Source: Schleiferiaceae bacterium
GTDB taxonomy: Bacteria > Bacteroidota > Bacteroidia > Flavobacteriales > Schleiferiaceae
Direction of reading: 5' to 3'
Assembly (NCBI GenBank): GCA_029254375.1
Contig: JAQWXR010000002.1
Span: forward strand, 1-64,000
DNA: 64,000 nt
This document shows positions 1 to 10,600 of the stretch, one piece after another. The translations under genes and the position numbers were made by a program. Numbering within the stretch: the first letter of the stretch is position 1; every line of letters starts with the position of its first letter. Under the pieces are notes generated by a model. It searched no databases, was not told the origin of the DNA, and worked only from the letters and a program-made list of their open reading frames with translations.

Positions 1-75
1 ATACCTACTCCTCGAAGGGGGACGTGTATTTAACGTTCGGGCCCATGAAGGGGCTCAAGTTCGTTGGAAGTTGGA

Positions 76-120
76 GGGTTGAAGGGTGAAAGGGTTGAAG
101 GGTGAAAGGGTTGAAGGGGG
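76..120. repeat. Short tandem repeat, period 16 bp (GGGTTGAAGGGTGAAA x ~2.8)
   Basis: Direct reading: GGGTTGAAGGGTGAAA at 76-91, the same at 92-107, partial GGGTTGAAGGGGG at 108-120. Confidence 0.9.
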
Positions 121-210
121 AATAAACGCTTATGATCTTTTCCTCTTTAGTTTGCTTTTCGACCTTTAACGCGCGCCGGACTTTGCGGGCATTTACTTAC
201 GTTTATCCGA

Positions 211-897
211 TCAATGTTCAGCCAATTCGGGCTTTCCGAAGTAGCCCCTGAACAACCAAGTACCGGCGTACATGAAGGGGGTATCCAGGGCGGCGCAGAG
301 AACTTTGAATAGCCAACCATCCAAAACCATGGACCCAATAGTGCCTAGAGATTCGCGGTCAATAAAAATGATACCCACAACTAAGACCGTATCAACAAAT
401 TGAGAAAGCATGGTGCTAAAATTATTCCGAATCCATAGGTGCTTGCCCTTGGTTAAGTTTTTCCAAAAGTGATAAAGGCGCACATCGACCAATTGAGCCA
501 CGATGTATGCCGCCATGGAGGCGAGGATCACGCGCTGAGAGTTTCCAAAGACCATGGCATAGGCTGATTCACTGACCGGGGAGGAGTCAATGGCTTCAAA
601 CTGGGCTCCAAGCCAAAGCACTCCGAGGACAAACAATAAAACCACAAAGCCACTTAGGACCACTTGATTGGTTCGCCTCCGCCCGTAGAATTCACTGAGC
701 AAATCCGTTACCAAAAAGGTCAGTGGATAAGGTAAGACTCCGGCCGAAATGACAAAAGTGTGAAAGCCCAAATCAATCGAAATGAACTTATTGGCGATGA
801 GGTTGCACACGACCAAGGCGGCTATGAATAGAGCCGATAGGATCATATACAGGGCCAAGGCATGGCGTTGCTTGGAGAGGGAGAGGCTTGAATCCAT
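211..897 (-). CDS. Queuosine precursor transporter family (YhhQ/QueT-like) integral membrane protein
   Basis: 228-aa ORF; multi-TM; motifs LVVCNLIANKFISIDLG, PYPLTFLVTDLLSEFYGRRRTNQVV, RNNFSTMLSQFVDTV typical of the YhhQ family. Confidence 0.85.
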   Translation of the reverse strand: MDSSLSLSKQRHALALYMILSALFIAALVVCNLIANKFISIDLGFHTFVISAGVLPYPLTFLVTDLLSEFYGRRRTNQVVLSGFVVLLFVLGVLWLGAQFEAIDSSPVSESAYAMVFGNSQRVILASMAAYIVAQLVDVRLYHFWKNLTKGKHLWIRNNFSTMLSQFVDTVLVVGIIFIDRESLGTIGSMVLDGWLFKVLCAALDTPFMYAGTWLFRGYFGKPELAEH

Positions 898-906
898 GAA
901 TACTAC

Positions 907-2607
907 TTACAAGTTCAAATCGATGGCGCGCATTTGAATCCCTTGGCGTTGCTCCAAATGCGCCCATTCCGCCTGAAGAGCATTAAGCCATTCTTGCGCT
1001 GGCCCTCCGATCCAGGCGGACCATGATTGGTTGATATTGCTTGACAATGAATTGATAAATTCTTCAATCGGATCCATGTCTTCTGGGTAAAAAACAATTC
1101 GGGCATCGTTCGTGTAACCGGCGAGTTCGCGCGCCCGTCCAAGTGCCGCGAGGAATCCACCTTCGCGGTCGACGAGTCCAAGACTTAAGGCATCTCGGCC
1201 GCTGTACACATGTCCTTGGGCAAGGGAATCAACCCTTTGCCTTTCCATTTTACGGCCTTGGGCTACGACGTTTTTAAACCGATCGTAGGTGTGATCGACA
1301 TTCTTCTGCATGATGGCCATAAAGGCTTCACTTGGCGCTTGGTCTAATTGCAATGCCGTGCTAAACGGATGACTACCTACCGGTTGCGAGCGGATGCCCA
1401 AATGTTCATGCATGAGTTGTTCGCCGCTAAATAGCAAGCCAAAAACACCAATAGAACCGGTAATGGTTGCGGGACTTGCATAAATTTCTTGGGCTGGAGC
1501 GGCGATGTAGTAGCCACCGGAGGCGGCAACATCCCCCATGGAAACGATGATGGGCTTATCCGTCACGTCGCTAAGAGCTCCCCATATCATGTCGGAGGCG
1601 AGGGCGGACCCTCCAGGGGAGTTGATGCGTAGGAGGATGGCTCCCACTCTTTTTTGCTTGGAAATTTTTTTTATGGCTTTGCGCAGACTTCCATCCGTGA
1701 TAACTCCATCGCTGCCATTGCCATCTTGAACATCGCCTTCAGCAATGAGCACCGCAATACTCTGTCGGGCAGATGGCTCTTCCAAGGCCCGGTAATAGTC
1801 GGCGACCGAAATAGATTCGGCCTCTTCATCTAGGTTCAAGGTGTAGGAGATTTGATCCACCAAGCCAAAGTGCTTGGCTTCTTCAGCATCAAAGAGGGGG
1901 CTCACCATGAGGCGAGTCTCCAACGCATCCCCATCGAGACCATCGGCCACCCAATCATTGTGAATCTGGGACCAGATGGATTGAAGACGTTCCTGAATTT
2001 GCAGTCGGTTGGCTTCGGACATGATTTCGGCGATAAAAGGTTCGCCAGCACTTTTATAAATATTGTCGGACCCCCGAATTAAGTGAGCTTGAATACCTGC
2101 TTTATCTAAAGCCCCTTTGAGATAAAGGGGGGAAGCACTAAGTCCGGAAATTTCCACCATGCCTTCGGGGACGATTTGGACATGACTTGCAGCCCGCGCA
2201 AGGTATATGGCTTTCTGGCTGTAAATTTTGGCTTGGACACTCACAGGCTTTCCAGCGGCTTCTAGGGCTTGGATGGCCGTGCGAAGTTCTTGAATGCTTG
2301 CATAGCCCATTTCAAAGAGACCGATATGAATATGGAGGGCTTCAATGCGATCATCTTTCCGAGCAGCATCCATGGCCAAAAGGGTTTGGGTCAGCGATAA
2401 AGGCTCGGGCTGGTCCAAAAGTTCAGATAGCAATGCCAAAGAATTGGTGGGGCGATCCTGAATAACCCCGTTGAGATCGAGGACTAAGGTACTTTTAGGG
2501 GCAATTTCTATTTTGCCTGAGGGAATACTGGCTAAGCCAATGACGAGGAGAACTAAGAATAATAGTCCAGATATAACTCCAAAAAAGCTAGAGAAGAATA
2601 TTTTCAT
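907..2607 (-). CDS. sppA: Signal peptide peptidase SppA, 67K type (S49 family)
   Basis: ORF 907-2709; likely start is the internal ATG at 2607 (MKIFFSSFFGVISGLLFLVLLVIG membrane anchor). Motifs LRINSPGGSALASDMIW, GDVAASGGYYIA, ATITGSIGVFG. Confidence 0.88.
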   Translation of the reverse strand: MKIFFSSFFGVISGLLFLVLLVIGLASIPSGKIEIAPKSTLVLDLNGVIQDRPTNSLALLSELLDQPEPLSLTQTLLAMDAARKDDRIEALHIHIGLFEMGYASIQELRTAIQALEAAGKPVSVQAKIYSQKAIYLARAASHVQIVPEGMVEISGLSASPLYLKGALDKAGIQAHLIRGSDNIYKSAGEPFIAEIMSEANRLQIQERLQSIWSQIHNDWVADGLDGDALETRLMVSPLFDAEEAKHFGLVDQISYTLNLDEEAESISVADYYRALEEPSARQSIAVLIAEGDVQDGNGSDGVITDGSLRKAIKKISKQKRVGAILLRINSPGGSALASDMIWGALSDVTDKPIIVSMGDVAASGGYYIAAPAQEIYASPATITGSIGVFGLLFSGEQLMHEHLGIRSQPVGSHPFSTALQLDQAPSEAFMAIMQKNVDHTYDRFKNVVAQGRKMERQRVDSLAQGHVYSGRDALSLGLVDREGGFLAALGRARELAGYTNDARIVFYPEDMDPIEEFINSLSSNINQSWSAWIGGPAQEWLNALQAEWAHLEQRQGIQMRAIDLNL

Positions 2608-2624
2608 CGGAGATTTGCCTTTAA

Positions 2625-3161
2625 GTGAAAAATCAAGAAACCAAGGTAAGAACTTCAGCCCACGAAAACCGGGCCATCCTCTTGTTGGGGAGTAATTCGG
2701 AGGATGCATCTGAGGCTCTTGCAGAGGCTACGACGCGGTTGGCCAAGCGAATGGGGCTAATTCTAAGGGGGTCGATTTGGAAAACGGCCGCTTGGGGCTT
2801 TGAAGGGCCCGACTTTTTGAATCAAGCGATTGAGGTTTCGTGGACGGCAGCATTGGATGAACTGATGGATCACTGTCTTGAGGTGGAAAAAGCGATGGGA
2901 AGGCTTCGCAATCCGCTGGCTGAAGGCTATGAAAATCGTCGCATGGATGTCGATATTATCTTGTGGTCAGGCGGTGAGTACCAATCTGATTCTGTGATAG
3001 TTCCGCATCCAAGGATGGAAGCTCGACGCTTTGTGCTTCAACCTTTGGCCGAATATTGGGGTGATTGGAAACATCCAGTCTTAAATATGAGCGTTGCGCA
3101 GCTCTTGGGCAGCTGCAGCGATGAAAATTTGATACATTTGCATCAAACAATTGAAAATTGA
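2625..3161 (+). CDS. folK: 2-amino-4-hydroxy-6-hydroxymethyldihydropteridine pyrophosphokinase
   Basis: LLLGSNSEDASEALAEA, FLNQAIEV, MGRLRNPLAEGYENRRMDVDIILW, VPHPRMEARRFVLQPLAE: HPPK motifs. GTG start at 2625 in this frame. Confidence 0.9.
   Translation: MKNQETKVRTSAHENRAILLLGSNSEDASEALAEATTRLAKRMGLILRGSIWKTAAWGFEGPDFLNQAIEVSWTAALDELMDHCLEVEKAMGRLRNPLAEGYENRRMDVDIILWSGGEYQSDSVIVPHPRMEARRFVLQPLAEYWGDWKHPVLNMSVAQLLGSCSDENLIHLHQTIEN
3133..3140 (+). promoter_or_regulatory. Candidate Bacteroidota -7 element TACATTTG upstream of the ompA-like gene
   Basis: Exact match to TAnnTTTG; 26 nt separate it from the ATG at 3167. Confidence 0.45.
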
Positions 3162-3166
3162 CACAC

Positions 3167-3901
3167 ATGAAATATGCAGTTTTGGGAGTTGCTGCCTTGG
3201 CGCTAGCTTCCTGCGGACAAATCAAAGAACTCGAAGAGCAAGTAGGCACCCTAAAAGGTGACTTGGCAAAAGTTCAGGCAGATGCAGACGGAGACGGCGT
3301 CTCGGATGTGTTTGACTTGGAAGCAAATACTCCCAAAGGTGCCCTAGTGGACGGCTCAGGCCGTGCCTTGGACTTGGACGGAGACGGAATCCGCCACGAG
3401 TTGGATACCGATCCTTTCACTCAACGTGGAGCGCGCGTAGATGCCTCTGGCCGAGAATTGGATAGCGACGGTGACGGCGTTCTTGATTCAAAGGACATGG
3501 AGCCCAACACCCCAGCAGGCGCTTTGGTAAACTTCCAGGGAAAGAAAATTGAAGGAACTGTAACCACGCAAGTGGCTGAGGCCTTTATACCAGAAGTTCA
3601 CTTTACTACAAACTCTGCGACGGTCAGCACCGAGGACGAGGCAAAATTGGCTGTCGTAGCCAAAATGATGAAGACCAATCCAAGCTTGCGTTTACGCGTA
3701 GTCGGCCATGCGGATGCCACTGGATCTGAGCGAGTCAACTTGAAAGTTGGTGAGCGTCGTGCAAAAGCCGTTGTTCGCGTTTTGACCACCACCTTTGGTA
3801 TCTCTGAGGCCCGCTTCGAGGTGCTTTCTAAAGGAGAGGCTGAGCTTTTGAGCAAGAAAAATGTGCACAATCGCCGCGTAGAATTCCAATTTATTCAATA
3901 A
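3167..3901 (+). CDS. OmpA-family outer membrane (lipo)protein with thrombospondin type-3-like Ca-binding repeats
   Basis: Signal/lipobox MKYAVLGVAALALASCGQ; repeats DADGDGVSDVFD, DLDGDGIRHELD, DSDGDGVLDSKD; C-terminal OmpA domain (VVGHADATGSERVNLKVGERRAKAVVRVL). The provided ORF uses an upstream TTG at 3158; the ATG is at 3167. Confidence 0.88.
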   Translation: MKYAVLGVAALALASCGQIKELEEQVGTLKGDLAKVQADADGDGVSDVFDLEANTPKGALVDGSGRALDLDGDGIRHELDTDPFTQRGARVDASGRELDSDGDGVLDSKDMEPNTPAGALVNFQGKKIEGTVTTQVAEAFIPEVHFTTNSATVSTEDEAKLAVVAKMMKTNPSLRLRVVGHADATGSERVNLKVGERRAKAVVRVLTTTFGISEARFEVLSKGEAELLSKKNVHNRRVEFQFIQ

Positions 3902-3925
3902 TTGCTTACCTGGCGATAGTAGTAT

Positions 3926-3955
3926 AGAGGGGCCCATTAGGGTCCCTCTTTTTTT
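3926..3955 (+). terminator. Intrinsic terminator downstream of the ompA-like gene
   Basis: AGAGGGGCCC-ATTA-GGGTCCCTCT followed by TTTTTTT. Confidence 0.85.
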
Positions 3956-3982
3956 CTCCCCAACCCTCCCCTCCTCCTCCTC

Positions 3983-4195
3983 ATGGAAAAAGCTCCCAAA
4001 CGCTGGAAAATGATCTTCATTTCCTGGCTATTTGTTTATCCCGTCGTCAATGTCATGTTTGCATTGATTTTTCCCCTATTGTCTGACCTACCTCAACTCG
4101 TAAAGACCTTGGTCTTTACGGTCATTCTGGTTCCCTTGATGGGCATTGCCATTCCAGTCTTGCACAGGCGATTTTGGGAGTGGATTACGAAATAA
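3983..4195 (+). CDS. Small two-TM membrane protein of unknown function (resembles the C-terminal TM segment of some ABM-domain membrane proteins)
   Basis: 70-aa ORF MEKAPKRWKMIFISWLFVYPVVNVMFALIFPLLSDLPQLVKTLVFTVILVPLMGIAIPVLHRRFWEWITK; two hydrophobic segments. Confidence 0.55.
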   Translation: MEKAPKRWKMIFISWLFVYPVVNVMFALIFPLLSDLPQLVKTLVFTVILVPLMGIAIPVLHRRFWEWITK

Positions 4196-4202
4196 GAAGG
4201 AG

Positions 4203-4742
4203 TTATTTCCCTGTCGGGAAGCGGTAGCGTCGAGTAGCCTCCCACAGGACGGCTCCGCCGCAAACGCTGACATTTAGACTATGCTTCATGCCGAATTGAG
4301 GGATTTCGATTGCTCCGTCACAGGCGTCGACGGTGGCTTGTTCGACCCCATTCACCTCATTCCCAAAAACGAGAGCGAGACCTGATGGGGGGGATGGAAG
4401 TGCTTCGAGTCCGAGGGCATCGTGAACCTGTTCAATGGCGAGTACTAAAAAGCCTTGGTCCTTCGCATGGGCAATCGCTTGGTTGGCATGGTCAAAGCCA
4501 AGCCAAGGCACACTTTCGGTGGACCCCAAAGCCACTTTATCTAGTTGATTATGAGGGGGACGCGCGCTATATCCACAGATGGAAATCCCTGCACAGCCAA
4601 AGGCATCCGCAGTTCGAAAAAAACTCCCTACGTTGTGCGCACTTCGGAGATTTTCTAGAATAATCCAGATAGGAGTTTTGTTCGAAGAAGTATATTCTTC
4701 GGTGGACATCCGTCCGAGTTCCGATGTAAGACGTTTTTGCAT
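4203..4742 (-). CDS. SpoU/TrmH-family RNA 2'-O-methyltransferase
   Basis: ILENLRSAHNVGSFFRTADAFGC, LALVFGNEVNGVEQATVDACDGAIEIPQFGMKHSLNVSVCGGAVLWE. Likely start at 4742 (MQKRLTSELGR) given the -7 element just upstream. Confidence 0.85.
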   Translation of the reverse strand: MQKRLTSELGRMSTEEYTSSNKTPIWIILENLRSAHNVGSFFRTADAFGCAGISICGYSARPPHNQLDKVALGSTESVPWLGFDHANQAIAHAKDQGFLVLAIEQVHDALGLEALPSPPSGLALVFGNEVNGVEQATVDACDGAIEIPQFGMKHSLNVSVCGGAVLWEATRRYRFPTGK

Positions 4743-4753
4743 AGTTATCTTCG

Positions 4754-4761
4754 CAAAGGTA
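4754..4761 (-). promoter_or_regulatory. Candidate -7 element (TACCTTTG on the minus strand) for the trmH-like gene
   Basis: Plus-strand CAAAGGTA; exact TAnnTTTG on the minus strand, 11 nt from the ATG at 4742. Confidence 0.4.
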
Positions 4762-4783
4762 ACCCTCATTTTCCTGCCCATTT

Positions 4784-7384
4784 ATGGCTTCGACGTCTAA
4801 AGAAACACCACTCATGCGCCAATACAACGCCCTCAAGGCGGAGTATCCGGAGGCATTGCTTTTGTTTCGGGTGGGCGATTTCTATGAAACCTTCGGGGAG
4901 GATGCCATCAAAGCGTCAAAAGCCCTTGAAATCACTCTGACAAAAAGGAGTAACGGAGCTGCAGCCGATATGGAATTGGCGGGATTCCCTCACCATTCAA
5001 TGGATACATACATGCCCCGACTTGTAAAGGCGGGGTACAAGGTGGCTGTTTGCGAACAGCTCGAAGATCCCAAGTCAGTCAAGGGCATTGTCAAGCGGGG
5101 TGTTACGGAAGTAGTCACTCCGGGTATTGCGCATCAAGAGAGTCTATTGCCGTCAAAAGCAAATAATTACTTAGCCTGCTTTCACGAGGGAGAGGGCGCC
5201 ATTGGTCTGGCCTTTCTCGATGTGTCTACGGGGGATTTTTTTGTTTCCCAGAGCACGCAGGTAGAGGCCCTCAAGTGGGTGCAGACATTTAACCCGTCCG
5301 AGATGGTCTATAACCGCCGAAACCGCGGAGAGCACGCCCAAGCCCTCCTTGGCCAACGTAGCCCTTCCAGTTTAGAAGATTGGGTCTTTCAAACAGAATA
5401 CAGTGAGGAAGCAGTCCAAAAGCAATTTGGTAGTTCGAGCATCAAGGGCTTTGGTCTAGAAGATGCCCCCTTGGCGGTCATAGCCGCAGGGGCCCTGTTA
5501 CACTACCTCCAACAATCGAAGTATACTGCTACCCAGCACATCCAGACCTTGCAACGTCTGCGCCCAGCGACGCATTTGTGGATGGATAAATTCACCCTGC
5601 GCAATTTGGAGCTCTTTAACACGGCACATGGAGGGGGTACGAGTCTTTTGGATGTATTGGACCAAACCGCAAGCCCGATGGGAGGGCGTTGGTTGCGCCG
5701 ATGGCTTGCGCTACCCCTCGTGGAGGAGGATGCCATCATGGAGCGTCAAGCTGCCGTGGCCTCCGGTTTAGCTGAGGAAGCACAACGAATCGCATTGCGC
5801 CAACTTTTGGGCCAAATGGGAGATATGGAGCGCATGGCAACACGTCTTTCTACGGGTCGAATTGGACCTCGCGAACTTCAACGTCTCGCGCAGTCTCTGT
5901 TTTCTGTGGAGGCCTTAGGCGCAGAGCTCAATGGCGAGTCCGCCTGGATGCCCTACCTCGAAAAACTTGATCCGATGGGTGCATGGCGGGATAAAATCTT
6001 GCGGGCCTTAGCAGATGAGCCCCCTGCCGTAGCAAGTAAAGGCGGCCTATTTCGGCCTGGATTCCATGCTGAACTAGATAAATATAAAAACTTAAAGCGT
6101 GACGCCAAGCAAGTATTGGATAACATCTTGGCGCGCGAAACGGAAGAAACGGGCATACAAGGCTTAAAAGTGGCCTTTAATTCGGTCTTTGGCTACTATT
6201 TGGAGGTCCGCAATAGTCAAAAGGACCGGGTGCCCGAAACATGGATTCGAAAGCAGACCCTGGTCAACGCCGAACGCTATATCACAGAAGAGCTAAAATC
6301 CCTAGAAACAGAAATTTTACAGGCGAATGAAAAGGTGCATGACCTTGAGCAGCAACTTTACTTAAATCTAGTCACAGAGTCCCAAGGGCAAATCACAACC
6401 CTATTGGCGACGGCACGCAGTATGGCAGCGGTTGATGTCTTGCTCACCTTTGCCCATTTGGCTCAAAAGCATCGCTGGTGCCGGCCAATATTTTCAAAGG
6501 ATCTAACCTGGAAAGTGACTGGGGGAAGGCATCCCGTGATCGAACAACGCTTGTCAGAATCAAATCCGTATATCCCAAATGACGTGGACCTAAGTGCCGG
6601 GCATGAGCAAATGTGGATCATAACGGGACCGAATATGAGCGGTAAATCAGCCCTATTGAGGCAGACGGCGCTGCAAGCAATTTTAGCCCAAATAGGGTCC
6701 TATGTGCCCGCCAAATCTGCCCAACTTCCGCTACTGGATCGTCTTTTTGTCCGTGTTGGCGCTAGTGATAATTTGAGTGAAGGGGAATCGACATTTATGG
6801 TAGAAATGGCAGAAACTGCGAGTATTCTCCATGGCCTCACCGAACGAAGCTTGGTACTCCTCGATGAGATAGGACGCGGAACGGCGACCTATGATGGCTT
6901 GAGTATTGCACAATCCATTGCGGAATACCTGCACCAGCATCCTTTTCGTCCCCTCACACTCTTTGCGACGCACTACCACGAACTCAATGCACTTGAGGCG
7001 AGATGGGAGCGCATTGCCAACCGGCACGTATCCATTTTGGAAGAAGAGGGTCAAGTCGTATTCTTGCGAACCCTTGCGCCGGGTGGATCCAATCACTCCT
7101 TCGGTATCCATGTGGCCCGAATGGCAGGCATGCCCAAGCCTGTGGTTCTTCGAGCGCAAGAAGTACTGAATGATTTGGAGCGAATGCACGGCGAGCAACT
7201 TTCCATCTCATCCAATTCGACATCAAATGCTGATACGGCGATGCAGCTGTCCTTTATTCAATGGGAGGATCCAGAGGCAGAAGCGTGGAAAACGGAATTG
7301 ATTGAAGCTGATCCTAATAGTCTCAGCCCCATTGAAGCCTTATTGCTTCTTCAGCGTTGGAAAGAGCGCTTTGGAAAGGGCTAA
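4784..7384 (+). CDS. mutS: DNA mismatch repair protein MutS
   Basis: 866 aa; TPLMRQYNALKAEYPEALLLFRVGDFYETFGEDA N-terminus; ITGPNMSGKSALLRQTALQAILAQIGSYVPA Walker A; LVLLDEIGRGTATYDGLSIAQS Walker B; FATHYHEL. Confidence 0.98.
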   Translation: MASTSKETPLMRQYNALKAEYPEALLLFRVGDFYETFGEDAIKASKALEITLTKRSNGAAADMELAGFPHHSMDTYMPRLVKAGYKVAVCEQLEDPKSVKGIVKRGVTEVVTPGIAHQESLLPSKANNYLACFHEGEGAIGLAFLDVSTGDFFVSQSTQVEALKWVQTFNPSEMVYNRRNRGEHAQALLGQRSPSSLEDWVFQTEYSEEAVQKQFGSSSIKGFGLEDAPLAVIAAGALLHYLQQSKYTATQHIQTLQRLRPATHLWMDKFTLRNLELFNTAHGGGTSLLDVLDQTASPMGGRWLRRWLALPLVEEDAIMERQAAVASGLAEEAQRIALRQLLGQMGDMERMATRLSTGRIGPRELQRLAQSLFSVEALGAELNGESAWMPYLEKLDPMGAWRDKILRALADEPPAVASKGGLFRPGFHAELDKYKNLKRDAKQVLDNILARETEETGIQGLKVAFNSVFGYYLEVRNSQKDRVPETWIRKQTLVNAERYITEELKSLETEILQANEKVHDLEQQLYLNLVTESQGQITTLLATARSMAAVDVLLTFAHLAQKHRWCRPIFSKDLTWKVTGGRHPVIEQRLSESNPYIPNDVDLSAGHEQMWIITGPNMSGKSALLRQTALQAILAQIGSYVPAKSAQLPLLDRLFVRVGASDNLSEGESTFMVEMAETASILHGLTERSLVLLDEIGRGTATYDGLSIAQSIAEYLHQHPFRPLTLFATHYHELNALEARWERIANRHVSILEEEGQVVFLRTLAPGGSNHSFGIHVARMAGMPKPVVLRAQEVLNDLERMHGEQLSISSNSTSNADTAMQLSFIQWEDPEAEAWKTELIEADPNSLSPIEALLLLQRWKERFGKG

Positions 7385-7443
7385 ATTTTACTTGTAAAAG
7401 TGCTTGTTCACAGAACTTTTCTTTCTATTTTTGTCGCCCCACT

Positions 7444-7519
<76 letters not shown>

Positions 7520-7520
7520 G

Positions 7521-7552
7521 AAAAAACCAGCGCGAGTAGCGCTGGTTTTTTT
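7521..7552 (+). terminator. Intrinsic terminator after tRNA-Gly
   Basis: AAAAAACCAGCGC-GAGTA-GCGCTGGTTTTTTT. Confidence 0.85.
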
Positions 7553-7630
7553 ATGCCCGGTACTGCGGAGTTCACGTTGGTAGAATCTGCTGTAGTCCCA
7601 ATCCAATGCCTAGGCTTGTCCGAGAGAATG

Positions 7631-7666
7631 GAAATAAAAAGAGCCGGCCCTTGCGGACCGGCTCTA
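7631..7666 (-). terminator. Intrinsic terminator for the minus-strand T9SS/TonB cluster
   Basis: GAGCCGGCCC-TTGC-GGACCGGCTC hairpin; on the minus strand it is followed by TTTTTATTTC, just after the stop of the 7688 gene. Confidence 0.8.
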
Positions 7667-7687
7667 GTCATGTTGGGCGTGATACCC

Positions 7688-10600
7688 TTAGTGCTGGACA
7701 ACCAGGCGCAGCGTGCGCTGACCCGCTTCGCTTTGAATTCGGACCATGTAGATGCCGGACTTCATAGAGGCAACGTTCAAATGGATCTCATTTGAATTCG
7801 TGTGTTGGTTCAAGACGGGTTGACCCAATGTGTTTAATACCGTTACGGTCTTGCCGCCGTCCATTGGAAGCTTCAAAGTGGCTAGCGTACCGGCAGGGTT
7901 GGGATAGAGGCGCACTTTCTCGAGGGTATTCTCCCCAACGCTGATGGTTTGATTACCTGGAGAGCCTACGTCCGTTCCCGTAGAAGTGTAGGCTCCACGA
8001 ATACCGACCGTGGCATTGCCTAGGTAGGTGCAGTTGGTGTCGAACTCGACAGAGTGTCCCGCTTGCGTACTGGTGTATTCGGCCTTACAGATTTCAATCG
8101 GGTTGGAAGAGGTGTCGAAAAGAACAACCACATCGCTACTGGAGCTCAATGAGGGATAGGCACCATTGACCAATTCATCCGAAGAAATGATCTGCACGTT
8201 GGTATTCGTGAGGCTCCATGCCGCAGCGAAGTCAGCCTCATTGGCTTGAGTGCCCGCCCAAACTACGATCGCTTCGCCTGAAGCGATGCTTACGTTTTGG
8301 AAGACAGAGGTTCCTGGAGCTAAGCTGTTGTCGTCCCATGAGAAGCCGTCCAAATTCACGGTGCTGCTGCCATAGTTCAAGATTTCGAACCAATCGTCGC
8401 TCACATTGCTATTAGGGTCGTTGGAACCTGCCATGATTTCCGTTACAGCCAAGTCGTAGGACATTGGAGTTGGGAAGATGACATCGGCGATGTAACGAGG
8501 AAGCATCTGGTAGCCACTTGTGTAGGGGCTGCTGTTGTCAAATTGACCGCCAATACCCACTACGTCAAAGGTGCCTACAGGGCAAGGTTGGCTGTAAAGA
8601 TCAACATCGGCATCAATACGCAATTGAAGTGTGTTGGTGCCATCCGTGACATCTACGTTGAAGCCTGAACCAGCGTTGGTCCATTGTGCCGGATTGACGA
8701 TTGTGACGTTGTTCATGCGGAGCAGATCACTTTCGGTGCTTTCGTCCAAGGCTACAATAGTTGTAGGCACGGGCAAGCTACCGCCCGAACTAACAATAAC
8801 AATAGAGTCAGCATTGACTTGCGACAGGCCGTTGAACTGTCCGATGGTACCAATAATACGCAGCACATCGCCTTCATTGACGGTATAGTTATGGTTGGCA
8901 GTTGAAGGAGAGAAGACACCAAAGCCTACACTACCATCGTGAAAAGTGAAGGCCACATTGCCCGTGCTGGCGCTTTGGGTATTCACACCAAGCACAGTTC
9001 CTAGAACCTTACAATACACTCCATTGGAATCATTGACGCCATTCGCATCCTGGCCCTTGATTTGAGGAATCGTATAGGTTGGGATGATGATGTCATTATC
9101 GATAATCGTGAAACGCATGGAGTCAATGGCCCCGATTTGGAGGCCGGTTCCTGCTGCGTCAATCAGAAGATCTATATACTCGTTTCCTTCGGTCAATGCA
9201 TCATCAATTAAGGTGATGGATAAGCTCAGGGTATCCGCATTTGCAGGAATAGTTATGCTCGTGCCCGTTGCAGAAATACTCGGATTGAAGCTTGCATCCG
9301 TACCCAGAATGAATCCGGCACCCGCATTGTGACGGATGGTCACCGTTGAGGCTGAAGCGTAGGTCGGGCTGATAACTAAATGAATGGTTTCCGTCACATT
9401 CCCTTCCAGCGCGGATTGTGCCGAAGCGGCAAAACGGATGCTTGGGTTAGTGGACATCACGGGAATGATGTCGTTAGTGTCACGTGGGAAAAGCTGATAG
9501 CCACTGGTATAGGGGCTACTCGCGTCAAATTGACTACCCACACCAATGACATCAAATAAACCGCTTGGAGCTGAGGTGCCATAGAGGTTACAGTCAGCGT
9601 CAATGCGCAAGGCATAGGTATTTGAGCCATCGGTGATGTCCACGTTAAAACCTGATCCGCTATTCGTCCACTGAGATGGGGTCACCAGAGACATATTGTT
9701 ATAGCGAAGCAACTCAGATTCTTCGGGTTCACCCAATCCTGAGGCCAGTGTAGGTGTTTGAATCGCAGCTCCGGTGCTGATCAAAGTCAAGCTATCGGGT
9801 AACAATTCGGTCAAGCCATTGTATTGGGCTATGGTTCCATAGACTTCAATGACATCGCCCATCATAGGAGCAGTATAGCTGCCAATATCGGTGGATTTGT
9901 AAATGTTGATGCCGCCGGTGCCGTCATGGAGATACAAGCTGTAGCCGGCATTCCCGTCGTAATCAATCGTGAAGACCGTTCCTTGGAAGCGAGCCATTGA
10001 ACCCAAGCTATCCGCCACGCCAGAAGCATCTACATTGTTATAGCTACCAATGGCATCGAGGTTGGAAACGGTGCCGCCGTATATGATGTCGTTCGTATCG
10101 CGTGGGAATAATTGGTAACCGCTTGTATAGGGGCTACTGTTATCAAATTGACTACCGACGCCAATTACGTCAAAGGTTCCTACAGGAACGGCTGTGCCAA
10201 AAAGGTCGCAATCGGCGTCAATACGCAGGGCAAAGGTGCTGGTGCCGTTGGTCACGTCCACATTAAAGCCTGATCCGCTATTGCTCCACTGTGAAGGGGT
10301 CACCAAGCTGACGTTGTTGATGCGAACCAACTCCGATTCTTGTGGCTCGTCTAGCGTAGTTGTGATGCTTGCATTTTGCGTGAGGGCACCTAAGGCCAAA
10401 ACGTTGATGCTATCTGGTGCGATTTCGGTCAAACCGTTGAATTGAATAATCGTTCCATATACTTCGATGGAATCACCGCGCTCTGGGGTGGTATAGCTAC
10501 CCAAGTCGCTTGACTTGTAGACGTTAATTCCACCTGTTCCATCATGGATGTAGAAGCTGTAACCGGCATTTCCGTCGTAATCAATCGTGAAAATGGTAGC

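Noticed and set aside
1-78. Possible 3' end of an upstream plus-strand gene
   Set aside because: Two plus-strand frames are open from the window edge (…YLLLEGGRVFNVRAHEGAQVRWKLEG* and …TYSSKGDVYLTFGPMKGLKFVGSWRVEG*); the fragment is too short to choose a frame or family.
76-120. Possible CRISPR-like repeat
   Set aside because: 16-bp direct tandem units without spacers and no cas genes; simple tandem repeat.
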